A stretch of 64,000 bases of DNA from Durusdinium trenchii. Taxonomy: Eukaryota > Sar > Dinophyceae > Suessiales > Symbiodiniaceae. The notes beneath the pieces were generated by a model that was given only the letters and a program-made list of their open reading frames with translations, had not been told where the DNA came from and did no database searches. The translations under genes were made by a program, and so were the position numbers. The stretch is taken from NCBI GenBank assembly GCA_963970005.1, contig CAXAMN010028917.1, forward strand, positions 243,014 to 307,013, in the 5' to 3' direction. Shown in pieces: positions 1-10,500 of this stretch. Numbering within the stretch: position 1 is the first letter of the stretch; every line of letters begins with the position of its first letter.

Positions 1-395
1 GGCTGGTTAAGACGCGTAGCGTCGCAGAGGTAGCCGTAGCAGCCAGTGCGGCGTACCTCATTGATGATCTCGGAATCGTCGTCGACGTACGCGCAAATCC
101 CCAATCGAGTGACGATCGGAGTTTTGCCTTCCGGCCCGACTCGGGAGTTGGTAAGAAATATTCCCCCTCCCATCTGGAGTCCAGCTGCGCGAACGCAGTC
201 ACGAAAGTGCGCGGTTTGTGAGGCCGCTCTTGCGTAACCCTCATGTCCGGTGAAGGATATGATGGTTATTCTTGCGCCGAGGCGCTGGAGATTGGCAAGA
301 GCATCAACACACTGTCGTGTGGGGACTTCAAGCTTATATACCAACATTGCATCTAGAACCTTATGGAAGTCTAGACCAACCTCGATGTTATGAGC
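1..395 (-). other. HAD-like hydrolase domain within the polyprotein
   Basis: Residues about 925-1055 of the left-edge frame read as a Rossmannoid HAD domain. Motif I is VGLDFHKVLD with the nucleophile-position Asp at codon 369-371. Motif II is ITIISFTG, with Ser/Thr after hydrophobic residues. A motif III Lys lies in GKTPIV. Motif IV is ICAYVDDDSEII. The second Asp of the usual DxD in motif I is His here (D-F-H), so ordinary phosphatase chemistry may be altered. The family call rests on motif order only. Confidence 0.5.
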
Positions 396-3167
396 TTGAC
401 CGGGTAAAGTTAGGGTCATAGGGTCACACATTTGTTGACCGAAGACGTGATGCGCTTCCTGCCACAGTTCGAGGTAACGATTGCGAGGGAGTGGCATATC
501 ATCGTCCTGCTGTGGCGGGTTTGGAGGCGGAGGGTCTCCAAAAGTTGGGGGCGCTAATGTACCGCCTTTTGGTTCAGCTTCTGCAGGATCTTCCTCCGCG
601 CGAGGCGCGGTTGCGGAAGGTGCAGGAGGTGCCGGGTACCCGTGACCTCTGCCTCTGCCTGCTGCATCCTGTGCGACGTTTGCGGGAGCAGGGCTCGAAG
701 ACCGCGGTGGTCGCTCAGGCATCGGCTTAGGTTTCGGTACCTGAGCCGGTGGTGGCGGTGGTGGAGGCTTGGGAGGTCCGGGCGGAGGTGTTGTGAAGAA
801 TCCGTGAAGGAGGAACTCTTCAACCCGCCCTGACTCAACATACTGTGGTTTACGTTGAGACGGATCCTCACGAATGCATTGTGGCGGTGGCTTGACTACC
901 AGGGGCTTTGGTGGCGGTGTCCTAGATCTCGAAGAGCCGGATGGTGCCGCCCCGGAGTCTGTGTGTGCATCGTCCAAATCGTCGTCGGCCGACTGATCGG
1001 CCCAGTTGCGATTTGGGGTACGATGCATTGGGTCCACAAGTGGCGTTACGGTTACCGACGTCCTCGAAGGGGATTGCGCTGGAGGTTCACCTGAACTATG
1101 TCCAGTTACTATTCTTTGGGCAACCAGAGGGACGGTACCCCGCGTATGCTCCGCAAAAGATGGTTCCGCGCTGGGCGCGGTTTCTTCCGGAGCGCCGGGA
1201 CCAGGCCTCAGCACAACCCGTGACGTCGTTGCAAAGACAACACGGGAGCGCTTCGGTGGTGGAGGATTTACCGAGGTACGCGGCTTCGGGGCCGGTGCTT
1301 CAGGTGCCTCCTCGGCCTCTAGGGCGTATGTTGGTGCTCGCCGCCAAGGGGCGGTTGCTCGAGGTTTGGCCGCTGGAGGAGGTGGACTTTCTTCGTCGTC
1401 CACGTCCATGGCGTGTACCTCAGTGTTTGGGTGCACCAGTAGCTCTGAATGTGGCACTGTCAGACCGCCGGGTTCCCTCGTTGGGCGAGTTCGCCATACG
1501 TGGTCAGGCAAATCATAGACCGTGTCACGAGCTGTGTCCATCGGAATGGGCTGCGCCGGCGGCTCGCGGGCAGCGTGTTGGAGTCTGACGAATCCGCGCT
1601 GACGCGGTTGCGGTGCCACCCTCGGCTGATTAGGCTCCGGAATCGGAGCGTCGGCTGCAGGAGGCTGCGCGGACACGGGTAGACTCCGATTGCTTGCCTT
1701 CGGTGGAGGTGGCCTTCGAACCTTAACGTGAGGTGGCAAGGTCTGTGGCCTATGAGGAATATTCGGATACTCGGGGTCTAACGGTGGTGGATTAGGAGGA
1801 GTTGCGGCTGCAAGTGCACGACCTAGTCGACCGGACCTTACGGCTCGAGTTATCGTGTTAGCGGCGCGGGTGCGAACTGCCTCTAGATCTTCACCTTCGA
1901 CTTCGACCACGGGATCTGGCTCGAAAGCTTCCTCTTCCTCCCGCGCAAGCGCGGTTCCGCCTCGTCCGTCCTGTCGGACTGTGCCCTCCTCCTCCGCTCC
2001 TTCTGGGTATCCTGGATCTACTTCAGCCTCTGGAGCGGGTGCTCCCTCCTCGGTTCCAACACCATCCATAGGATCATCTGCCTGTTCGTCGGCAAGATGG
2101 ACCGTGCGTGTCGGCTGCTCCGTGTCCGCGAGAAGCTCAGCGGTTTCACGATTAGGCCTGGGGCACGGCCTGGTTGGTCGAGGAGGTCGAACTGGCTCTG
2201 AGGTCCGGGTCTGAGACCTAGATCTTGGAGTTCCTTGGGGAGTTTGGGATCGGGGTTGCACAGGGTGATCGACAGGTCTCAACTGCGGTCTCCAACCTCC
2301 CGACTGGCTGGCCGCGCTTGCGCCCACTACGGGCTGAAAAGTGCGCGCCGGGACGGTCACGGGGAAGGTTTGTTGGGCAGCCGGAGCTGCCTGCGATGAG
2401 GTCGCCGTCGAGGAGTGGACCTGGCGGAGCGGGATGAACTTGTATGTCTTTTGGTAATACCCGGGCGGAAAACGGTATGTAGGTTGCTTCACACCGTTTG
2501 AGATGTCCGGCATGTGACGAGTACACCATGACCAGAATTCTGGTATGATGGCCGCCCAGGCTTTGAGTGCCCCGTCGGAAATGTCTCCGTCTTCAGGGGA
2601 CTCGGCCCATGCATCAGCATGGAACACCACATACTTATACCATTCGGAGTAGTCTCTCCGCGCAATCAGCGGTTTCACGAATGGTAGATGGTATGTTTTA
2701 CGAACCCGACGGTAAGTATGCGACGCCAGGTGACTTGCGATAAGATCACATGTGAGAGCGTACTTCTTGTCGGACTGTTCGAACTGGTGTTTTTGGCCTC
2801 CCCTCGCGCCTCGCGTACGCTTCGGCTGAGGGTCAACGGCTGCGGAAGCTGTTTGTGATGTCTCCGCGCTAGGCGCGGTTTCGTCGTCAGCCTCGTCCCC
2901 TTCCTGCTGCTCTTCTTTGGGAGCGGGCTCCACCTGATCGTCAGGGTCGTCGCCTGGCTCTTCGTCTCCAAAGTCAACCTCAGCCTCGTCAAAGACCGGA
3001 TCGGTGGCCAATGATTCGAACTGCGTTGGATGATTATGAGTATGCAGTGGGGGTAGGCCTACAGGGGAGGTTGAGGGATCGGCATACACTTCTTCCTCTA
3101 CTTCCTCCTTGGCTGTGGGTTCTATCTTAGGTGGGCCTAACAACGAAAAGACATCAAATGACGGCTC
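1..3167 (-). CDS. Long open polyprotein, HAD-like C-terminal domain, partial at both ends
   Basis: Reading the minus strand in codons that end at position 3, no stop codon occurs from 3167 to the left edge: 1055 codons. Both ends are missing; the N-terminus is lost in the adjacent N gap and the C-terminus runs off the window. The product starts with an acidic region (many Glu/Asp, Pro), then a basic and aromatic stretch (about residues 120-260, including CDLIASHLASHTYRRVRK and AWAAIIPEFWSWCTRHM). A very long Pro/Ala/Arg/Glu-rich low-complexity linker follows (about 260-900), then a compact domain from about residue 915. That domain has HAD-superfamily landmarks: GLDFHKVLD, ITIISFTGHEG, a Lys in EGKTPIV, and AYVDDDSEII. 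The size, composition and unspliced frame suggest a retroelement or other repeat-encoded polyprotein, but no reverse transcriptase or integrase is visible here. The function is unknown; the open frame itself is certain. Confidence 0.72.
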
Positions 3168-3267
3168 NNNNNNNNNNNNNNNNNNNNNNNNNNNNNNNNN
3201 NNNNNNNNNNNNNNNNNNNNNNNNNNNNNNNNNNNNNNNNNNNNNNNNNNNNNNNNNNNNNNNNNNN
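3168..3267. other. Assembly gap, 100 N
   Basis: Exactly 100 N, the usual placeholder for a scaffold gap of unknown length. It truncates the N-terminal side of the left polyprotein. Confidence 0.99.
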
Positions 3268-4170
3268 CAACATTCCATGTTGTCCTTTGATTTTTTGGTG
3301 CGCCCTGCCCCCCCCTGGAGGGAAAAAAGATTAAAGGTTGCCCACTGAGGGTAAGAAGAAAACCTCTCAATCCGAGAAGTACCTACCTGCACTAGGGTTA
3401 CTTATATGTTTTCTGTCTGAAAACCAACTTGCGCGAAATCATCCAGCTGGCGTGAAAGGCAGTCACAGAAATATCACCATGCAAAACCCATCCAAAACCC
3501 GATGGGGTCATGCTCCGATTGCCAGATTTGGGAAGGATGCAACTGTCTAGTACTACTCACACCAAGCCCCCTTCTTCCTTAAGCTTTTTGGGGAAAAAGA
3601 CCGCAGGGCGAGCTTCAAGCCGAGCCACAACTAGGCCGATGAAGAGAAAGCCAGCACCCATGGACGAAGCCAACAAGGTGCCTCACACGCAAGGCGGATC
3701 GGTCGAAGCAGAACGAAATCCATGCGCTGCCGGGAAAAGAGTGTTCAGCAGTTTTCCACAATCTTCAAAACACCTGGAAAAGCACGCTGAGATATGGTGT
3801 ATGTTTCAGCGTTGCCATGGTTTGCATCCCAAAAGGAATGTATGTTTCCTCCAAGTAGAACATCATTGAGAGAAATCAGGGTGAAACGGCCTAAGCAGGA
3901 AGAAAAATTGGATATCTCAATCATACACATTGGGTCTATCCTAATACCTGTAACATCCTGTAACAGTGGATGATGATGGCTAGGAAAGGCCTTGTTCAAA
4001 CATAGTGATAATTGTTTACTGACTGTTACAGGTAGTAGGACAGACCCCACATAAACATGTTACATGGAAGCCTTGACCAATCACTGGGCCTTGAAAATTA
4101 TATGTTCGATCCTTTTTATTGGTTCGGAACATAGTTTTTTAGGATCCGGCAGGTCACCACACTTCACGAC

Positions 4171-4295
4171 CAGCTGAGGTAAGAGGAGAACCTTCAATCT
4201 TCAAAGACTGAGGTGAGACCAACAGGAGGCAGGAGAACACCTCTCATGCTAGCTGAGGTGAGAAGGAGAAATCTCAATCTTCACCAAAGATTGCT
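4171..4295. repeat. Diverged direct repeat, about 81-bp spacing
   Basis: The word GCTGAGGT(A/G)AGAAGGAGA followed by a CTTCAATCTTCA-like word occurs at about 4171 and again at about 4252, with a related CTGAGGTGAGACC copy between them. Arrangement is tandem but imperfect. Confidence 0.5.
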
Positions 4296-4774
4296 TAGGT
4301 TGCAAGCATCAAATAGATTGGTGTCCATTTCTTGATTGGTGCCTACACTCCTGAAAACCTAACCGCCTCCCCCCCAAAAGAACAAGCAGTTACAGTTGCC
4401 GGCACAAATGATCCAACTGATCCATGCTCGCTGCTGCTCGGTGGTCGGACCTCTCAGCCTCTCAGGTCCATCGTCTCCATCGTTCCAAGCGGCGGCCCAG
4501 GAGTGGCACGTGCAACTCGATGGGCGGCGACATCGTCGAATCACCTGGGCGATGAGACCTTTTCATGTACCTGAGATTGGCTTTAAACTTATAGGCGCCC
4601 CGGTGCGCAAAACGTAAAACGTAAGGTTCCGCACGTGTAATCCAAACTGTACAGCTCCCTCCTTAAAATCCAGGCCCCATCCAAATACCTATGTGCATTG
4701 TCCTCGGCTAAATGCATCTGTGTGGTCTGGAGGTCCACTTTGCGGAAATATGTTTGTCTGTCAACAAAAAGACA

Positions 4775-4924
4775 CTATGGGGTACTGCTCGATGCTTTTC
4801 TGTCACTTTTGGAAATGCATTTGGGAATTGTTTGTGTCCAAGCTATGGGCTATGGGGTGCTACTGGATGCGTTTTTTCTGGCTCTTGAAAATGCATTTGG
4901 GATGTTTCTGTGTTCGATGGCCTT
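4775..4924. repeat. Two-copy tandem repeat, 75-bp period
   Basis: CTATGGGGT(A/G)CT starts at 4775 and again at 4850. Each copy continues into a CTGG/CTGT segment, then GGAAATGCATTTGGGA or GAAAATGCATTTGGGA. The copies differ at scattered positions. Confidence 0.7.
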
Positions 4925-5251
4925 CGTCTGTTTATGCATGAGGAAGTTCCAAAAACGCACCTGAGCTCCAAAACGTGGGAACGTACGGGTCGAAACGTTA
5001 GTGTTAAAAACGCAAGGTTCGAACGCACAAAACGTAAGTAACCAGACAGCTAAGGCTTTAAGATATTTGGCTTGGAGGGACGTTGTAGATGGGGTTCCAC
5101 CTGGTTCCACACTGTTCGGCCAGTCGACTTGAGACTATCACATATACTGCCATCACCAGGTGTATAACTAAGGGGCGGAAGGCCGTTCCGAACAAAGCCT
5201 TCCACTGCCAACCGAGACATCCCGAGGCATTCCGAGGAGCTAGTGCGGGTC

Positions 5252-5330
5252 GAGGGATCCGGCGTCGGCACGATGGTGGAGGACTTCCCTGTCACTGACG
5301 GCCTGGCTGGAGTGGAAGATGTGAAGGGCG
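5252..5330 (-). other. Possible remnant of ABC nucleotide-binding exon
   Basis: The minus strand reads RPSVTGKSSTIV, which resembles the end of a P-loop (GKSST followed by I-V) as seen in ABCB proteins. The preceding GxSG part does not fit and no Walker B, Q-loop or LSGGQ signature follows. It lies where the NBD of the upstream transporter would be expected, so it may be a decayed exon or chance. Confidence 0.15.
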
Positions 5331-5344
5331 CGTATATTGCCGCG

Positions 5345-5440
5345 GAGGCCATTGCTACTAGGTTGGAGGCCATCACTAGTAGGTTGGAGGCCGTCGCTCA
5401 TAGGTTGGAGATGGTTGGAAGCCATTACTAGTAGGTTTGT
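5345..5440. repeat. Minisatellite, about 24-bp unit
   Basis: About four copies of a unit like GAGGCCATCACTAGTAGGTTG occur in tandem with substitutions (ATTGCTACTAGG, ATCACTAGTAGG, GTCGCTCATAGG, and a last, longer variant ending ATTACTAGTAGG). Confidence 0.75.
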
Positions 5441-7483
5441 TTGAACTCACATCCGCACGAACTGCACGAAAACCGCCTTGAGATCTGTTTTTTTGGTGCA
5501 AAGGAAAGCAAATGGGTGGGATGTGGTGGGTCAAGCTGCCTGGTATTCCACCTCGATTTGGCAATGGAATTCTACGACCCCACTGACCTGTCGACTGCAG
5601 GCTCATCGTCAAGTGGAAACCTCTGAAGTCTAGTCAGAGCGAAAATCGTTTTGGTGCGCTACCCCAAGGTCAGTGATCGATCTCCTGGAGCTTCGATGGA
5701 TATATCTATAGGTTGACTCAGTCGATGAACGCCGAACTGGAACAATGGATCGATGCCGCCGGATCTGCGACGCAGTCGGCCGGCGAATGAAGGGCATGCC
5801 TTGGGGCGTTGGGCTCTGGGCCGTGGTTTGCCTCGAAAGGGTCTTTCAAGGTACCTGGAGTTGACCAGATACCATGTCGTACCTCAGAAAATGGGTCCAG
5901 GTATTGTACAGGTACCTGTTTTTGATAATTAGGGTCCAGGTATACTTCAATGGGCCCATTGAAGTCTACGGAGTCAAGTAGGTCATTGAGATGGAAGGAA
6001 ACCCAAACATGTGAGACACGCCTTGGGACTCATAGCCTCAACCTTTTCCCAAAAAAACCTTGGCACCTTGAATGTATCCCCACTTCATCCCATGGCATGT
6101 GCCCCGTGGTTGGCCCTGCAGCCAACAGACCAGACTTCCCCCGTTCCTCACTCGTCGCTCCGCCTGAACTCATCGCTGGCGAGCACGACCATCGGGGCCA
6201 CCGGCGGCGGATTTCCACACCGCCGAGAGGAACTTTTCCGGCCAACAGCCGCGGAGACGGCGCGACGCTTTTCAAGGACGTCACGCCACAAGAAGGTGGG
6301 CCCAGCTATTGTAAGTCATGTGTAAATTCTATGTTCCTGTCGAGGACGTTCCAACGCAAGTGGACTCGCCCGTCCGAGGAATGGACATGCGTTTTGTGTA
6401 ACGAGCTGGGACTATACAAAAATAAGAGGATCCTCTGATCCCTAACTTGGACAAGTCCATTTGGGTCAAGGGAGGTTGGAGCTCTGATCCATTTTGACCC
6501 ATGATGTTCTTTCTTGATCCATGGCCAGTTCTCCTACGGACCCCCCCACGGGCTACGGCTTCGCCGAGGAGCCCCATGTATAGGAGGGTCTTAAGCTTCC
6601 CGAGCCGGAGACAGCGCGGAAGCAGCAGATCGGCTTTTCCGTGGTGGTTCAAACCTTCAAACAGTCTGGGAAAATCCCAAGACTTGAGACCATGAAGGAA
6701 TATGAACGATGATGTTATGGTACCCAGTATTTCACGAATATGGCCATTGACCACCAAGAACCAGCAGTCAGGAGGGCCATATAGGCCCTGCAGCCCCTTG
6801 GAGCGTCGTCTATAGGGACGAGAGGGAGCTCCCAGCTCCAAGAAGTGGTTTATCTGGATTTGCAGAAACGGTGTCCAAATATTACATCCTCCCTTATAGT
6901 GATCCCCAAATAGATAGTGGCACGGTGTCCAAGACATCTTTACTGGTGATTTTACTCGTCTATCTATTTGAGGGGTTGTATAATGACCTCGAGTACCCCA
7001 TTCGTTCATCTTGTTTCACCTTGTTTCAGCACTTTGACATGCGTGTTGGTTTGAAGTGGGTTGGTCTCATCACAGGAATGGCTTCAAAAACACCGGACCG
7101 GAGACCAAGACAAACATCGGATGTCCGGCATGCCCCCACTTCCCACCTTTCTGACCCTTTCCGTTCTACAAACGGTACGCTTGGGAGACAAAAGGTTGGA
7201 GGGTCTCAGTACCTTGTGGACAGTTAGAGGAAGACTCCTGGAGCAGATAAAATCGTTTAACATCCCAAAAAACAATAGGAAACATATATGGAAGCATGGC
7301 CTCTTTTTGTGGATTGGATTGTTAATATTCCATCTATTCTATATACTGCAGGATGGTTGTATTTGGAGACCGGATCCTCTAAACGGCCCGGGGGGGTCCA
7401 TGCCCCGATGAGTCCGGCGGTGTTCGGCTGCCGTGTGTTTGGGCCATGGGGCTTTCCCAGTGGAGCCGTGGACATGCCTCTAA

Positions 7484-7556
7484 GTGCGGGACCAATCATG
7501 AAACTGCCAATGAAAATGCAGAAGAAAATGGCCAAGATGGTTCCAGGCTGCCACTC
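7484..7556 (-). CDS. ABCB exon: TM6
   Basis: Encodes WQPGTILAIFFCIFIGSFMI then GPAL, which fits TM6 (G-x-I/V-L-x-V/I-F-F...G-S-F-M-I-G). It is the most 3' exon I can assign. Confidence 0.75.
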
Positions 7557-10500
7557 CTCACATCGGAAAAGATCTGTGAGAGGAAGGCTGGCTGGCAGGA
7601 TGCTCTTTCTGCCAGGCCCCTTATCTGCACAGTGAAGGCACGCATGTATCGTTTGCAAATGTAATTGCGTAGCACAGTCGACCACATATTGCTGTGTTTC
7701 CAAAGGGGTGCTAAGAGGGCTGTGTGGCTTTGGGGAAACCTAAGGTTACCACCAAAGGCTAACGAAGCCTGAACGACCTCGAAATGAGTTTGTGAAGAGT
7801 GTGTTTCCTGAATAGACAAAGTAACATGATGTAACATGTGGGCTTCACAAGCATCTAGGCTTTAAGATTGGACAAATCCAGGCTCTCTTCTTGTGCATGC
7901 AGCTCCGGCCTCGCCAGTGGCCGGGTTCTTCTCTTCGTGGTAGCGCAAAGTCATGCCGAACCAAAAGGCCAAGGCATAGCCCTAGAAGACCACCATCCTG
8001 AGGTGTTTCATGGGTTTGTCCATGTGGTTCCTTTCCGCAAAGTTTATCCAAACATGCGAATCCTCTTTGGGTTTAGTTTCCTTTTTGGGTGCAATGTGGT
8101 TTCTCCCAGAGCTACCTTGTACAGGTCCAAGTGACACCCTTGTGCCCTTGTACCCGAAAAAAGATATATAAGTCCTTCGGATCAGGTGTTTCAGACCGCA
8201 GGACGATGCAGCAGGTCCGTCCCTTCGCTTTCATGTTCCCTTCAAGCCTTCACTGACCTTTCACCGACCTCCGACATCCTCTGACTCCACCAGGCGGCAT
8301 GGTGTAGCCCATGCCAGCGCCGATCTTGAAGCCGTTGCGAACCTCGGGCATCCGGAGCCGGCGAAGGGGACGCATCCCAGGGCGCACGGCGAGGGGAACG
8401 AGGTCAACCGGTGGTGCAACGAAAAAGAAAGGACTCTGAATGCACGTCTGTAGAGTCACTGTGAATCAGTCAGGTTCTCTTTTTGCGAAGAAAAGAGATC
8501 ATGCCAGACATCACATCGAAGATGTTTCGGGAATCCCTCCCCTGTCCTTCTCCCAAATCCCCACCCACCTACCATCTACCCCACCAGATCGACCCACCCA
8601 ACGCACCCAGGGTCCCAGCACTGGGCTGCCAAGGCGCTCCGCCGCGGCGCGCCTGCACGAGCGCCTGGCTGAAGCGTTGCAACTCCTTGTGTTCGCCACC
8701 GAAGGCCACCACCGTGCGCATGGCGAACAAGCACTCCTGGCGGCAGAACGGCGCAGCGGTGGCGCAGCGTTGGCGCTGACTGGTTTTGGGGAGGAGGGTG
8801 GCGACTGGACCTGGAGGGGGGTTGCGACTGGAAGAAGACGAAAAAGAGGAACAGGGCGCCTTGTTCCTGTTTTTGCAAGCTCTTCCAAAGTTTCGCTGAA
8901 CATTTCGTGGCCACCAGAGTTGCTGCAGGCTGGCCATGAATCCCACCACCAACAGCTTCATTATCGCCATTCGACCCAACTGTCGGGCCACCGACCCAAC
9001 GACGACGCGAAGCACAACGACGCGTATGCCAAAACACCGAATCGGTCTCCTCGACGACGGCAGAGGCTTTGGCGTACCAACTCTGAGACTCCAGCTGGAT
9101 TTCCTGCACCGCCTGGCCATTCGTTCGCCACGGTGTACACGGAGCGGTGCGGAGTCGGACTTCACCGGTCGACCGGCGATAGGGCGCTGCGAGGGGTCGG
9201 TGGGGGGGGTCAGGGTCGGTCAGTGGCGAATCTCCACCAGAATCCAGGATTGACCCACTTTCAAGTGAAGGAGATTTGGGGTGAGACGAACATGAACGAG
9301 ATGTTGGCTGTGAATGTCCTCCCATCGGCCCACGGCCCATGGCTCGGCCTTGCCCATCAAGGCAGCTCCCACACCCATGAAAGGCAGAATGGCACACATC
9401 ACCAGCGCCACTAGCCAGCCTCAGCCAGCAAGACCCTCAGGTAACAGGTCGTAGGTGCGGACCCGAAGGTCGTGTCCGGCCATCATCCTCAAACTCCTCA
9501 TGTTTGCCGAGGGAGACAACCCTGATTCAATCTTGATCCGATCGAGCAGAGCCCATCCGATCTCACCCCTGAGCTCGCTTCTTGTTACTACTATAGCTAG
9601 TAAGGCACTTGTTCCTAATAGCGAACTTTGTTACTATAGTAGTAAGGCACTTGTTACTACTAGCGAGGCACTTGTTACTTCTTTTAATCTGCACATCCGA
9701 TCATCCGAGAATCTGCCCGTCACACTGTACACCACAAATCTGCACACCGCCACTGGCGGCAGAAAGCCGGTGTGTTTCGCCGGTGACGGCGATGTGACAC
9801 ATCGGTCCGGTGTCGAAGGCCAAGACTCGTCACACATACGGCCGGCACTCCGAAAGGCGGGTGGTTGAACCATCTTCGCTTTCCTTTCAACTCCAAAAAG
9901 CAAACCATGTTTTGCACTCATGACTCACTTCTTAACATGGAAGTGGAAGCCTTGACTCTGGATAGATTGTGTAGGACTGGTTCCACTTCCATGTTAGTGA
10001 GCCAAACTGAGTCGGAGGGGTAAAGTGAAAAATAAAAAAGGCTCGTCCTCCTCGCTTCCATCTCAATCGCATGTTCAAACCCTCCACCACCGAACTGTCT
10101 TCTACGCCCCAAAAGAATAGCCTCCGCTCGTGCTCGGTGTTCCACCGCCTCTGATCTTGGTCACCGCTCACCACTCACACCGACACCGCGGTCACCAGTC
10201 ACACCGAGGCGCCCATGCCGAAGGCGCAGCCGAAGCCGCCCAGGAAGGCGCTCAAGGCCATGACGCCGTTGCCGAACTTGTCCCCGAAGGCGTCCTGGAT
10301 CTTCCTGGCAGACGCGCGCGCGAACCGCGCGGAGGGCGCCGCGGAACCGCGCAACTCGTTCCACCCGTGCGCGTTCGGAAGCGGTTGGAGGCCCGGAAAG
10401 AGGGAGGCGGGAGGCAAGATGTTTTGGTTGGTAAGGAGGGTGGGGGATGTGTTGGAGACCCTGGCGGGACCCAGGATTCAGGGAGATTGACTGCGAGATC

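Larger units (their letters stand above)
3268..7483. other. Intergenic or intronic DNA with direct repeats
   Basis: I find no exon I trust here. The stretch holds short direct repeats, listed separately, and possible traces of the 3' half of the ABC transporter gene. A 226-codon open frame on the minus strand (6329-7009) shows no recognisable motif and no amino-acid bias typical of the real exons in this window. Confidence 0.4.

Noticed and set aside
941..2214. Plus-strand open frames of 215, 170 and 119 codons
   Set aside because: They are opposite the long minus-strand polyprotein and have Arg/Ser/Pro-skewed compositions expected of its complement.
5250..5431. Plus-strand frame with MVEDFPVTDGLAGVEDVKGA as a gene
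   Set aside because: Continues directly into a minisatellite and has no further exons; a chance open frame is more likely.
6329..7009. A 226-codon minus-strand frame
   Set aside because: No recognisable motif, mixed composition, and lies in repeat-like DNA; length alone is not convincing.
8440..9414. A 324-codon plus-strand frame and a 273-codon minus frame
   Set aside because: They cross several short ABCB exons that are in another frame; the composition is Arg/Pro/His noise and no motif is present.
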